Assembly: GCF_030406605.1 (NCBI RefSeq)
Contig: NZ_CP129104.1
Coordinates: 3,615,617 to 3,679,616, forward strand
Direction: 5' to 3'
Length of the DNA: 64,000 nucleotides
Source: Curtobacterium sp. 458
GTDB lineage: Bacteria; Actinomycetota; Actinomycetes; Actinomycetales; Microbacteriaceae
In this document: piece after piece, positions 44,093 through 52,360 of the stretch
Layout: each line of letters starts with the position of its first letter
How positions within the stretch are numbered: position 1 is the stretch's first letter
Translations under genes and position numbers: made by a program
Notes under the pieces: model-generated
Databases searched by the model: none
What the model saw: only the letters and a program-made list of their open reading frames with translations
What the model was told of the DNA's origin: nothing

Positions 44093-45268
44093 ATGAACTG
44101 GTGGAACGACCTGATGGACTGGACCGCGTCGGACGCGGGATGGCGGGTGCTGTCGGGCGCCATCATCCCCTTCGTCGCCATCGTGGTGGCCGGTGTCGTC
44201 GCCGCGCTCATCGGCCGCGGCGCGACCAAGCGGGTCGTCGCCCTGCAGGAGCGCGAGGCGAAGAACGCCGCCGTCGCGGCCATCATCTCCGCGGCACGGA
44301 AGGCTGCGACGTGGGGGTCGCTCGGGCACGACGAGCGCGCCTACGCCGACCACCTGGCCGAGGACGCCGACGTCCGGCTGCGGCTCCTGCCCGTGAGCGG
44401 TTCACCGATGGCCGCGAACTGGGCACAACACGAGATCGCCGACATCAAGAAGAACTCGTCGACCTTCTCGTTCCAGGCGGAACAGTCCCTCGCGGAGTTC
44501 CGCGACCGTCTCCTCGAGTGGCAGGCCCGGCCGAACCGGGCGCGCAAGCTCTTCAAGAGCGACCTCGAGCGGTGGAAGTTCGAGTCCCCGGACCCGGACG
44601 CTGAACTCGTGAAGCGGCAGCAGGACTGGAACGCCGACCAGGCTTCGGCTCGACAGTCCGACGCGCAGACGCCGTCCACGACGTCGCTGCGGCCCGCTCC
44701 CCGGTCGGGAGCCGGCGCTGCCCCGGCCCCGTCGGCTGCCGGCGCGTCGGGTGCCACGGCAGCGACCACGCCGCTCGGCGACGGCCTGACCCGCCCCTAC
44801 GGTGACGGACTGGCCCGGCCCGACGGCGACGGCTCGTCCGCACAGGCACCGATCCGGCCGGCGCTCGGCTCCCCGGCCTCCCGCTCGGCCTCCGCAGCGG
44901 CCGCTTCCGCACCGGCGACGTCCGCACCTGCGCCCGGCGCGTCGGCCGGTCCCGCACGGGCGGTGTCCGCCCACCCGGTCGCCCAGCGCCGTACCGACGA
45001 CGACGAGACCGACGTCGTGGACGACGCCGCACGACCCGGCACGCAGGACCGCGAGGTGCCTCCGCCCGTGGCTCGACCGACCGCTGCCGATGCACACGTC
45101 AACCGTCCCGCTGCCACGGTCTCGGCGCCGAGTACGAAGTCGGTCCCCACGCGGGTCGACGGCGCTGCCGCCGAGCCGGCCGACGCACACGAGACCGACG
45201 AAGCGCCCTACACGCAACCGATCAGCGCGAACGAGATCCGCCGCCGCGCGTCCGACGACGACGAGTGA
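44093..45268 (+). CDS. Membrane-anchored protein with long disordered tail
   Basis: A 391-residue protein with one N-terminal membrane helix (about 21-41, GAIIPFVAIVVAGVVAALIG) followed by a helical, charged cytoplasmic domain of about 145 residues (VVALQEREAKNAAVAAIISAAR, SLAEFRDRLLEWQARPNRAR). About 200 residues of Ala/Pro/Ser/Asp-rich low complexity then extend to the end, which reads ISANEIRRRASDDDE. No known domain is recognised. The ATG lies 6 nt after TACGGT (44081-44086), a leaderless start. The layout (short anchor, coiled domain, long flexible tail) suits a cytoplasmic scaffold or cell-envelope-associated factor; this is speculation. Confidence 0.8.
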   Translation: MNWWNDLMDWTASDAGWRVLSGAIIPFVAIVVAGVVAALIGRGATKRVVALQEREAKNAAVAAIISAARKAATWGSLGHDERAYADHLAEDADVRLRLLPVSGSPMAANWAQHEIADIKKNSSTFSFQAEQSLAEFRDRLLEWQARPNRARKLFKSDLERWKFESPDPDAELVKRQQDWNADQASARQSDAQTPSTTSLRPAPRSGAGAAPAPSAAGASGATAATTPLGDGLTRPYGDGLARPDGDGSSAQAPIRPALGSPASRSASAAAASAPATSAPAPGASAGPARAVSAHPVAQRRTDDDETDVVDDAARPGTQDREVPPPVARPTAADAHVNRPAATVSAPSTKSVPTRVDGAAAEPADAHETDEAPYTQPISANEIRRRASDDDE

Positions 45269-45309
45269 CCCGCGCGGGCACCAGACCCGCACCCGCACCG
45301 GCCCCGGCG

Positions 45310-45403
45310 CCGGACCCGCACGGACACCAGACGCGCACCGCCACCGGACCCGCACGGACACCAGACGCGCACCGCCACCGGACCCGCACCGCCACCAGAC
45401 GCG
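45310..45403. repeat. 34-bp tandem repeat in a gene-free spacer
   Basis: Two perfect units at 45310-45343 and 45344-45377 (CCGGACCCGCACGGACACCA...), then a shorter variant to 45403. No gene lies within. They fill the spacer between the tail-protein stop and the tRNA-Arg terminator. Confidence 0.85.
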
Positions 45404-45404
45404 A

Positions 45405-45436
45405 GAAGGCCGCCACCCCGAGGGGTGGCGGCCTTC
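45405..45436 (-). terminator. 15-bp hairpin downstream of tRNA-Arg
   Basis: GAAGGCCGCCACCCC (45405-45419) with 45422-45436, loop 2 nt, placed 8 nt past the tRNA 3' end on the minus strand. Confidence 0.85.
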
Positions 45437-45444
45437 GCCGTCGG

Positions 45445-45517
45445 TGCCCCCGGCAGGAATCGAACCCGCGACACGGAGGGTAGAAACCACCTGCTCTATC
45501 CACTGAGCTACGGAGGC
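45445..45517 (-). tRNA. tRNA-Arg (anticodon TCT), with a U-U pair in the anticodon stem
   Basis: The minus-strand cloverleaf has an acceptor GCCTCCG/CGGGGGC (one G-U), a D arm GCTCAGTGGATAGAGC and a T arm GCGGGTTCGATTCCTGC. The anticodon arm GGTGG-TTTCTAC-CCTCC gives TCT but has T opposite T in the middle of the stem. The CCA is not fully encoded (ACC then G). Confidence 0.93.
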
Positions 45518-45531
45518 GGACGGCGACGATT

Positions 45532-46092
45532 CTAGACCGCGGGTCGTGCCAGGCGCTCGACGAACACGTCGACCTCCCGCTGCGAGCGGAGGTGCACGAT
45601 GCGCAGGTGCGGCGCGGACCGTTCGAGCGGCGGCACCCGCTCCCGGAACTTGTTGCGGGTCGAGATCCCCCAGCGCAGGATGTGCTCGCGGTCGGTGAAG
45701 AACGTCCACAGCGACGGCTCGACGTTCCCGTTCCAGAGCTCGAGGCGGCGCAGGCGTCGCCGGAGGGTCCGTCGCAGCAGCCGCCAGAGCGCCACTCGGG
45801 TCGGCAGGTCCACCCACACGAGCGTGTCGGCGCGCTCCACGAGCAGTTCACGCACCGGGGCGTACATCCACTCCGTCACCCAGGCCGGCTCGCTCGTGAA
45901 GCGATCGACGTCGTCGACGAAGGTCGCCCGTGGTTCCCAGTCCGGCCCGTGGAACAGCGCGTCGATCTCGGTGTGCGGCACGCCGAGCACGTCCGCGATC
46001 CGACGGGCGGTGGTCGTCTTCCCGACACCGGACACCCCGGCGACGAGGATCCGGCGCGGCCGGGGGTCGAGGGCGTCGTCGGCAGTGAGCAC
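45532..46092 (-). CDS. P-loop kinase-like protein (adenylate kinase / FlaR topology type)
   Basis: A 186-residue nucleotide-binding protein. Walker A is GVSGVGKTT at residues 19-27, with the base-recognition EIDALFHGPDWEPR and a LID-like Arg cluster (RLLRRTLRRRLRRLELW). The pattern is that of AAA_17/FlaR-type kinases, whose substrates are mostly unknown. The GTG start has TAGGGT 6 nt upstream, a leaderless start. It is divergent from neuA. Confidence 0.88.
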   Translation of the reverse strand: MLTADDALDPRPRRILVAGVSGVGKTTTARRIADVLGVPHTEIDALFHGPDWEPRATFVDDVDRFTSEPAWVTEWMYAPVRELLVERADTLVWVDLPTRVALWRLLRRTLRRRLRRLELWNGNVEPSLWTFFTDREHILRWGISTRNKFRERVPPLERSAPHLRIVHLRSQREVDVFVERLARPAV

Positions 46093-46245
46093 CGCACGAC
46101 CCTAGCCCCGACGGCAGGTGGCGACCAGCCACGGCGCCGGCAGCCATCGACCACGACCCGGGGCAGCCGCGGCTTCCTGTGCGCTTCCACTGGTGGCCCC
46201 CTCGTGTTCGCCTCCGCGACACCGGCCCTCCGTAGCGTCCGGCGC

Positions 46246-46959
46246 ATGAGCTCCATCGGCCGCGTCCTCGCCGTCGTGCCCGCGCGCGCCGGCTCGAAGG
46301 GCGTCCCCGGCAAGAACCTCCGTCAGGTGGGCGGGCGGAGCCTCGTGGCGCGGGCGGTCGACGCCGCGCTGGCGACGCCCTCGATCGACACGGTCGTGGT
46401 CTCCACCGACGGACCCGACATCGCCGACGAGGCCCGAGCCGCGGGCGCCCGGGTGCTGCACCGACCGGCGGACCTCGCCGGGGACACGGCTTCGAGCGAA
46501 TCGGCGCTGCTGCACGTGCTGGACGTCCTCGAGCAGATCCACGACGAGGTACCCGAGGTCCTCGTGTTCCTGCAGGCGACCTCGCCGTTCACCGACCCCG
46601 CCGACCTCGACGCGGCGGTGCACCGCGTGCGCAGCGGCGCCGCGGACGTCGTGTTCGCCGCGGCGCCGTCGCACGCCTTCCTCTGGCGCGTGGACGCCGA
46701 CGGGCGGGCCCGCGCCGTGAACCACGACGCTGCGGTGCGCCCGCATCGGCAGGACCGCGCTGCGGAGTTCCGCGAGACCGGGTCCTTCTACGTCCTCCGC
46801 GTCGACGGGTTCCGGGAGCACGGGCACCGGTTCTTCGGCCGGACCGAACTCGCCGTCGTGGACGCCGCCACCGCCGTGGACGTCGACGACGAGACCGACC
46901 TCACCGTGGCCCAGGCACTCGCCACCGCGCTCGTCCCCGTACCGAACGGAGCACCATGA
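46246..46959 (+). CDS. neuA: Acylneuraminate cytidylyltransferase-like protein (NeuA type)
   Basis: A 237-residue nucleotidyltransferase that should couple CTP to a nonulosonic acid (sialic-acid-like sugar). The CMP-sugar synthetase signature VPARAGSKGVPGKN is at residues 11-24, followed by TVVVSTDGPDIAD and FLQATSPFTDPADLD. The ATG at 46246 lies 7 nt after TAGCGT. Its stop overlaps neuB (ATGA), so the two enzymes are coupled. No upstream epimerase (NeuC) is in the window, so the exact nonulosonate is open. Confidence 0.9.
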   Translation: MSSIGRVLAVVPARAGSKGVPGKNLRQVGGRSLVARAVDAALATPSIDTVVVSTDGPDIADEARAAGARVLHRPADLAGDTASSESALLHVLDVLEQIHDEVPEVLVFLQATSPFTDPADLDAAVHRVRSGAADVVFAAAPSHAFLWRVDADGRARAVNHDAAVRPHRQDRAAEFRETGSFYVLRVDGFREHGHRFFGRTELAVVDAATAVDVDDETDLTVAQALATALVPVPNGAP

Positions 46960-47828
46960 CCGTCACCATCGGCTCGTCCACGATCGGCGCCGGCCACCCG
47001 GCCTACCTGATCGGGGAGATCGGCCTGAACCACAACGGCGACGTCGACATCGCGAAGCGCCTCGTCGACGTCGCGGCCGACGCCGGACTCCAGGCCGTGA
47101 AGTTCCAGAAGCGCACGCCGGAGATCTCCACGCCGGAGCACATGAAGAACACCCCGCGCAGCACGCCGTGGGGCGACATGACGTACCTCGAGTACCGCTA
47201 CCGGGTCGAGTTCGACCGCGAGCAGTACATCGAGATCGGCGACCACGCCACGCTCCGCGGGCTCGACTGGTTCGCCTCTCCCTGGGACGTGCCCTCCGTG
47301 CACTTCCTCGAGGACCTCGGCGTCGTCGCGTACAAGATCGCCTCGGCGTCCGTGACCGACCTCGAGCTGCTCGAGGCCGTCGCCGCGACGGGGAAGCCCG
47401 TGATCCTGTCGACCGGCATGTCCACGCTGGAGCAGATCGACCGCGCGGTCGCGACGCTCGGGACCGCGCGGCTCGTCCTCATGCACGCGACGTCGACGTA
47501 CCCGCTCCCGGCGGAGGAGGCGAACCTCCGCATGATCGACACCCTCGCGAACCGGTACGCGGGCGTCCCCGTCGGGTACTCCGGCCACGAGCCCGGACTG
47601 CAGATCTCGATCGCCGCGGTCGCCCTGGGTGCCACCGCGGTGGAGCGGCACATCACGCTCGACCGCACCATGTGGGGCTCCGACCACGCGGCCTCGCTCG
47701 AGCCGCACGGGCTCGCGACGCTGGCCCGTGACGTGCGGATCATCGAGACCGCGCTCGGCGACGGCATCAAGCGGGTGTTCCCGGGCGAGGAGGCCCCGCT
47801 CGCCAAGCTCCGTCGGGTGGTCGCGTGA
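46956..47828 (+). CDS. neuB: N-acetylneuraminate synthase-family protein (NeuB type)
   Basis: A 290-residue TIM-barrel aldol synthase that would condense phosphoenolpyruvate with a C6 sugar to a nonulosonic acid. Conserved blocks are YLIGEIGLNHNGDVDIAKRL, QAVKFQKRTP, VAYKIASAS and PVILSTGMST. The C-terminal SAF antifreeze-like domain of longer NeuB proteins (about 340-350 residues) is absent. The ATG overlaps the neuA stop, and the next gene overlaps its own stop. Confidence 0.92.
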   Translation: MTVTIGSSTIGAGHPAYLIGEIGLNHNGDVDIAKRLVDVAADAGLQAVKFQKRTPEISTPEHMKNTPRSTPWGDMTYLEYRYRVEFDREQYIEIGDHATLRGLDWFASPWDVPSVHFLEDLGVVAYKIASASVTDLELLEAVAATGKPVILSTGMSTLEQIDRAVATLGTARLVLMHATSTYPLPAEEANLRMIDTLANRYAGVPVGYSGHEPGLQISIAAVALGATAVERHITLDRTMWGSDHAASLEPHGLATLARDVRIIETALGDGIKRVFPGEEAPLAKLRRVVA

Positions 47829-49225
47829 CGGACGTCGCGGACTCCTCGACGGTCGCCCTGGAGGCACGACCCGCCTCCGCCGTGCCGACCCGCCGCCGCC
47901 GCGTGGTCGGCCTGGTCGACACCGACTCCTTCGCGAAGTGGGGCGCCCACCTGCTGGCCACCGCCCCGGCACACTGGGACCTCGAACTCCTGACGGTGCG
48001 GACCCCACGGACCGCGAGCAGGGCACAGCTCCGCTCGGCCTTCCGGGGCCTCGACGCGCGTCTGGCGCACCTCGCCTCGCTGCCGCCGGAGCCGACCGAC
48101 CTCGACGTGGTCGTGCGCCGTCTCCGCGAGGATCCGCCGGACGCCGTGCTCGTCGCGCTCATCGGCCCGGTCGCGGAGCTCGTGGTCGACCAGGTGCACC
48201 GGCACGTCCGCGACCGACCGGTCCTCGTGACCGGACTCCCGGGCATCTCCTACCCGGCGAAGTGGAAGGGCGTGTTCCTCCGGGCGCGCGCCGACCTGTT
48301 CGTCCTGCACAGCCACCGCGAGGTCCGTGCCTACGAGGACCTCGCCCGCACCGGCGGCCTCGAACCCGCGTTCGCACTCGCGACGCTGCCGTTCGCCCGG
48401 CCGGCGCACACCCGCGGCACCCGGTCGGGCGGAGCGACACCAGTGCGTGACTCGGTCGTGTTCGCGGCGCAACCGAGCGTGCCGAGCGACCGGGCCGAGC
48501 GGCAGCGGATCGTGCACTGGCTCACTGCGACGGCGATCGCCCACCCCGAGTGGCGGGTCGTCGTCAAGATCCGGGCGACGACGGGCGAACAGCAGACCCA
48601 CCGCGAGGAGCACCCCTACGCGGAGCTCGTCCCCGCGGACGCCCCGGCGAACCTCGTGGTCGAATCGGGACCGATGGCCGAGCACCTCGCCCGTGCGGTG
48701 GCCCTCGTCACGGTGAGTTCGACGGCCGTCCTCGAGGCCGTGGCCGCCGGCGTCCCAGCACTGACGCTGACGGACTTCGGTGTCGGCCCGCAGCTCATCA
48801 ACGAGGTCTTCGAGGGCAGCGGCCTGCCGGGGGACGCCTCCGACCTCATCGCCGGGCGGTTCCGGACGGTCCGGCCCGAGTGGCTCCGGGACAACCACTT
48901 CCACCCGCCGTCGGACGACGACTGGGCGGTGCGCGCCGATGACCTCATGCTGCAGCGGGACGACGGCAGACTGGTCGACCGACCGGCCGCGCGGCGCAGC
49001 CGGGGCGGGGCACTGCGCCGGGCCTGGGAGCGCAAGAACGCGCTCGGCCGCGACGACCGATCGTTCCTCGGCAGCGTCGCACTCGTCGTGGGGACGCCCG
49101 TGCGCCGGACGAAACAGGTCGTGCGGAAGGTGATCCGTGCCTCCAGGCCGGGTTCACCCGTCGGCGGGCGGGAGGGCCTTCGCGACCGCGACCAGCAGCT
49201 GGTCGCGCGTCGGTACGCCCGGTGA
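47825..49225 (+). CDS. Putative glycosyltransferase (DUF6716-like) of the nonulosonate cluster
   Basis: A 466-residue protein translated from a GTG overlapping the neuB stop. It resembles actinobacterial glycosyltransferase-like proteins found behind neuB (I read it as DUF6716-like): a GT-B-type layout with VVGLVDTDSFAKWGAHLLA at the N-terminus and VESGPMAEHLARAVALVTVSSTAV in the C-terminal nucleotide-sugar half. It may transfer the CMP-activated sugar to a surface glycan. The last 30 residues (RASRPGSP...) come from a dispersed-repeat copy (49136-49152) and then from the antisense of the next gene, so the original stop was probably earlier. Family assignment is moderate. Confidence 0.75.
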   Translation: MTDVADSSTVALEARPASAVPTRRRRVVGLVDTDSFAKWGAHLLATAPAHWDLELLTVRTPRTASRAQLRSAFRGLDARLAHLASLPPEPTDLDVVVRRLREDPPDAVLVALIGPVAELVVDQVHRHVRDRPVLVTGLPGISYPAKWKGVFLRARADLFVLHSHREVRAYEDLARTGGLEPAFALATLPFARPAHTRGTRSGGATPVRDSVVFAAQPSVPSDRAERQRIVHWLTATAIAHPEWRVVVKIRATTGEQQTHREEHPYAELVPADAPANLVVESGPMAEHLARAVALVTVSSTAVLEAVAAGVPALTLTDFGVGPQLINEVFEGSGLPGDASDLIAGRFRTVRPEWLRDNHFHPPSDDDWAVRADDLMLQRDDGRLVDRPAARRSRGGALRRAWERKNALGRDDRSFLGSVALVVGTPVRRTKQVVRKVIRASRPGSPVGGREGLRDRDQQLVARRYAR

Positions 49226-49429
49226 GCGGAACACCTCGGCGCCGTCGTCGCCACGCACGATGATCGTGGGCGTCGACCGGATGCCGAGGCGTTCCGCGTG
49301 GTCGGGATGCGCCGCGACGTCCCGTTCGGACACGGTCAGGTCCGGCACGAGCGCCGCCGCCTCGGCTGCAACGCGCCGGGCCGCGGCACAGGGCGGGCAG
49401 AAGGCGGAGGTCCAGAGGTCGAGTCGCAC
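49154..49429 (-). CDS. Thioredoxin-like small protein
   Basis: A 91-residue thioredoxin-fold protein. The active site is AFCPPCAAARR (CPPC) near the N-terminus, and RSTPTIIVRGDDG carries the cis-proline segment. It lacks the second half of a full thioredoxin, like small glutaredoxin- or mycoredoxin-type proteins. The GTG at 49429 is the start that fits this fold; a longer frame overlaps the next gene. Its C-terminal 72 nt overlap the antisense end of the glycosyltransferase-like gene. Confidence 0.8.
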   Translation of the reverse strand: MRLDLWTSAFCPPCAAARRVAAEAAALVPDLTVSERDVAAHPDHAERLGIRSTPTIIVRGDDGAEVFRSPGVPTRDQLLVAVAKALPPADG

Positions 49430-49457
49430 GGCGGGGACAACGCGGCGCGGCGTCGGT

Positions 49458-49748
49458 CTACTCCCGGTCGAACTCGCCGGAACGGTCGCCACGGTCCTGG
49501 AGGTCGTCGACCGGGTCGGAGTCGGACGGGTCGTAGGTGTACTCGCCGGAGGTCTGGTCGAGCACCTGGCGCGACTTGGTGAGGCGGTAGGCGAAGGCCG
49601 TCTGGAGGCCCTCGACGTCGGCGTAGACGGTGATCTCGTCGTCCAGCGCACCACCCGTGGCGGTGCGGGTGTCGGTCGTGCCGTCGAAGGGGCCGCCGTG
49701 GAAGATCGCGGTGTACTCGTCACCCTCGGAGATCGTGATGTCACTCAT
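49458..49748 (-). CDS. Small hypothetical protein
   Basis: A 96-residue acidic soluble protein. The first part is beta-rich (ITISEGDEYTAIFHGGPFDG, DEITVYADVEGLQTAFAYRL) and the rest is an Asp/Ser-rich tail (DPSDSDPVDDLQDRGDRSGE). No known family. AAGGG precedes the ATG at 49748. It is divergent from the MarR promoter and lies 28 nt before the thioredoxin-like gene on the same strand. Confidence 0.65.
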   Translation of the reverse strand: MSDITISEGDEYTAIFHGGPFDGTTDTRTATGGALDDEITVYADVEGLQTAFAYRLTKSRQVLDQTSGEYTYDPSDSDPVDDLQDRGDRSGEFDRE

Positions 49749-49774
49749 GCATCCCTTGTACCAGGGCACACCTG

Positions 49775-49803
49775 TTGACTGATCCATAGCCGGGCTATAT
49801 AGT
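49775..49803 (+). promoter_or_regulatory. Near-consensus promoter with MarR-type palindrome in its spacer
   Basis: The -35 TTGACT (49775-49780), 17 bp spacer and -10 TATAGT (49798-49803) give one of the best promoters in the window, with the start codon ATG at 49810, 6 nt on. The spacer holds ATAGCC-G-GGCTAT (49786-49798), a perfect 13-bp palindrome; a second, wider inverted repeat CCATAGC...GCTATGG spans 49784-49813. A dimeric MarR protein bound here would block the promoter. Confidence 0.75.
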
Positions 49804-49809
49804 TTTGCT

Positions 49810-50256
49810 ATGGAAACATCCCGCGAGCAGACGGTCGAGACGCTCCTCGTCTCCGTGAACCGCCTGATCCGCACCGCGGTCCGGTCCACCGGCAACACGA
49901 CCTCCCCCGCGGTCTGGCGCACGCTCGGCATCCTCGAGACCGACCAGCCGCTCCGCCTCGGCGAGCTCGCCGAGGCATCCCGGGTCGCACAGCCCACGAT
50001 GACGCGCCTCGTCGCCGGCATGCTCGACGACGGCCTGGTCTCACGCACCGTGGACCCCGACGACTCGCGGGGCCAGCTCATCACGATCACGGACGCCGGG
50101 CGCGACCGCCTCGTCGCATGGCGCGCCACCCTCACACGGACGGTCGGGCCGCTCTTCGCCGACCTCACCGACGACGAGTGGGATGCACTGCACGAAGCAG
50201 CCGCCATCATCGCCGCCCGCAGCGCCACCACCACACGAACGGAGATCACCGCGTGA
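49810..50256 (+). CDS. MarR-family transcriptional regulator
   Basis: A 148-residue winged-helix repressor. The DNA-binding region reads LRLGELAEASRVAQPTMTRL with the wing DGLVSRTVDPDDSRGQLITI, the MarR signature. Short N- and C-terminal helices form the dimer. It begins at the predicted transcription start, so it is leaderless, and is coupled by GTGA overlap to the MFS gene. The palindrome over its promoter indicates autoregulation relieved by a ligand, probably a substrate of the exporter. Confidence 0.95.
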   Translation: METSREQTVETLLVSVNRLIRTAVRSTGNTTSPAVWRTLGILETDQPLRLGELAEASRVAQPTMTRLVAGMLDDGLVSRTVDPDDSRGQLITITDAGRDRLVAWRATLTRTVGPLFADLTDDEWDALHEAAAIIAARSATTTRTEITA

Positions 50257-51491
50257 ACGCCCACGCACCCGCCGCCTCCGGCAGCATCCTCAAGCAGTCC
50301 TCCGCGGTCTGGGCCATCGCCTTCGCCTGTGTCGTCGCCTTCATGGGCATCGGGCTCGTCGACCCGATCCTCCCCGCGATCGCGTCGTCCCTGCAGGCCA
50401 CGGCCGCACAGACCGAGCTGCTCTTCACCAGCTACCTCGCCGTCACGGGCGTCGCGATGTTCTTCACCAGCTGGGTGTCGAGCCGGATCGGTCCGAAGAA
50501 CACCCTACTCATCGGCCTCGCACTGATCGTGGCGTTCTCGGTGCTCGCCGCCACGTCGAACAGCGTGTCGAGCATCATCGACTTCCGCGCCGGCTGGGGC
50601 CTCGGCAACGCGCTCTTCATCTCGACCGCGCTCGCGACCATCGTCGGGGCGGCGTCCGGCGGCACCGCGTCCGCGATCATCCTGTACGAGGCGGCACTCG
50701 GCCTCGGCATCGCGATCGGACCGCTCGTCGGCGGTCTGCTCGGCAACGTGAGCTGGCGTGGGCCGTTCTTCGGCGTGACCACGCTCATGGCGATCGCGTT
50801 CATCGCCATCGTCACGCTGCTGAAGACGTCCGGCATCGAGAAGCCGACGCCGACGAAGCTCTCCGCACCGTTCCGCGCACTCGGCCGCCCGGCGCTCGCG
50901 GCCCTCGCCGTCACCGCGCTGTTCTACAACATCGGCTTCTTCGTGCTGCTCGCCTACACGCCCTTCCCGCTCGGCTTCGGCGCGATCGGCATCGGGTTCA
51001 CGTTCTTCGGATGGGGCGTCGGGCTGGCGATCACCTCGGTCTGGGTCGCGCCGATGCTCACCGCACGGCTCCGCCGCACGACGGTGCTCAAGATCGCGCT
51101 GCCGCTGCTCGCGCTCGACCTGTTCGCCGCGGCCGTGGTCGTGTCGTCGCAGGTCGGCCTGATCATCTGCGTCATCATCGGCGGCCTCGTGCTCGGCGTG
51201 CTCAACACCGTCCTGACCGAGTGCGTCATGGAGGCGACGGACCTCCCCCGCTCGGTGGCCTCCAGCGCGTACTCCGCGGTGCGGTTCATCGGTGGCGCGA
51301 TCGCGCCGCCCGTGGCGACCCTGCTGGCGGACGCCATCGCGCCGAGCGCCGCGTACGTGTTCGCCGGGGCATCGGTCGCGATCGCGTTCGTGGTCGTCGC
51401 CACCACCACGCGGGTGCTGCGCCGGGTCGACGACGGTCCGGAGCCGGTCCGCGTCGAGGCCGAGGCGGTCACCGCGGGCGAGATGGCCTGA
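50253..51491 (+). CDS. MFS transporter, multidrug-efflux type
   Basis: A 412-residue 12-helix MFS protein. The motif-A-like loop TSWVSSRIGPKNTLLIGL between helices 2 and 3 and the GLVDPILPAIASSLQATA segment after helix 1 are those of drug:H+ antiporters of the 12-helix group. The MarR-MFS gene pair and the GTG start overlapping the marR stop support a ligand-induced efflux role. Substrate cannot be read from sequence. Confidence 0.93.
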   Translation: MNAHAPAASGSILKQSSAVWAIAFACVVAFMGIGLVDPILPAIASSLQATAAQTELLFTSYLAVTGVAMFFTSWVSSRIGPKNTLLIGLALIVAFSVLAATSNSVSSIIDFRAGWGLGNALFISTALATIVGAASGGTASAIILYEAALGLGIAIGPLVGGLLGNVSWRGPFFGVTTLMAIAFIAIVTLLKTSGIEKPTPTKLSAPFRALGRPALAALAVTALFYNIGFFVLLAYTPFPLGFGAIGIGFTFFGWGVGLAITSVWVAPMLTARLRRTTVLKIALPLLALDLFAAAVVVSSQVGLIICVIIGGLVLGVLNTVLTECVMEATDLPRSVASSAYSAVRFIGGAIAPPVATLLADAIAPSAAYVFAGASVAIAFVVVATTTRVLRRVDDGPEPVRVEAEAVTAGEMA

Positions 51492-51510
51492 CACACCACC
51501 CACTCCACCC

Positions 51511-51545
51511 GGACGGCCCCGCCACCACCCGTGGAGGGGCCGTCC
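51511..51545 (+). terminator. Hairpin after the MFS gene
   Basis: GGACGGCCCC (51511-51520) with GGGGCCGTCC (51536-51545), loop 15 nt; ends before the orn promoter. Confidence 0.65.
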
Positions 51546-51569
51546 GCGCACGGGAATAGGATCGACGAC

Positions 51570-52205
51570 ATGGCAACTGCGAACGACCGCCTCGTCTGGA
51601 TCGACTGCGAGATGACGGGTCTCGACCTCGCGGTCGACGAACTCGTCGAGGTGGCCGTCGTCATCACCGACTTCGACCTCGTGCCGGTGCACCCCGGCTT
51701 CGACATCGTGATCAAGCCGGACCAGTCCGCGCTCGACAACATGAACGAGTTCGTCACGAACATGCACACGACCTCGGGGCTCATCGACGAGATCCCGGAC
51801 GGTGTGAGCCTCGCCGACGCCGAGTACCAGGTGCTCGAGTACATCCTCGCCCACGTGCCGGGTGAGGGCACCGCTCCCCTGGCGGGCAACACCATCGGCA
51901 CCGATCGGGCGTTCCTCGCCAAGTACATGCCGCGGGTCGACAACCACCTGCACTACCGGAGCGTCGACGTGTCGAGCATCAAGGAGCTGTGCCGACGGTG
52001 GTTCCCGCGCGTGTACTTCAACGCCCCGGAGAAGCACGGCGGCCACCGAGCCCTCGCCGACATCCTCGAGTCGATCCGCGAGCTCGAGTACTACCGCCGC
52101 GCCGGTTTCGTCGCCGACCCCGGCCCCTCGACCGACGACGTCCGGGCCGTCCAGGCCGAGGTCGTCGCGAAGTGGGAGCCGCGGCTCGCCCAGCCCACCG
52201 AGTGA
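51570..52205 (+). CDS. orn: Oligoribonuclease
   Basis: A 211-residue DEDDh 3'-5' exoribonuclease that clears di- to pentanucleotides (including pGpG) at the end of RNA decay. The three ExoI-III motifs are present: [21 protein letters not shown] and [16 protein letters not shown] with His as general base. A TAGGAT box (51557-51562) lies 7 nt before the ATG, a leaderless start; an in-frame extension to 51531 is not needed. Confidence 0.97.
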   Translation: MATANDRLVWIDCEMTGLDLAVDELVEVAVVITDFDLVPVHPGFDIVIKPDQSALDNMNEFVTNMHTTSGLIDEIPDGVSLADAEYQVLEYILAHVPGEGTAPLAGNTIGTDRAFLAKYMPRVDNHLHYRSVDVSSIKELCRRWFPRVYFNAPEKHGGHRALADILESIRELEYYRRAGFVADPGPSTDDVRAVQAEVVAKWEPRLAQPTE

Positions 52206-52279
52206 CGACACACGTGGTCGGAATCCGGCCGTGCATGTACTACTATTGAGTGGTCGCGCCGGTCACCCGGCCCGGACAT

Positions 52280-52356
52280 GGTGGATATAGCTCAGTTGGT
52301 AGAGCGCCTGGTTGTGGTCTAGGAGGTCGCGGGTTCGAGACCCGTTATTCACCCCA
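52280..52356 (+). tRNA. tRNA-His (anticodon GTG), with G-1 and encoded CCA
   Basis: The acceptor GTGGATA/TATTCAC has one G-U; the D arm is GCTCAGTTGGTAGAGC, the anticodon loop carries GTG, and the T arm is GCGGGTTCGAGACCCGT. A G at 52280 opposite discriminator C gives the extra G-1:C73 pair that defines histidine tRNA. CCA is encoded (52354-52356). Confidence 0.96.
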
Positions 52357-52360
52357 CGAT

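Noticed and set aside
45310-45403. Possible CRISPR array or small coding gene
   Set aside because: Tandem 34-bp units with no spacers and no ribosome site or conserved frame.
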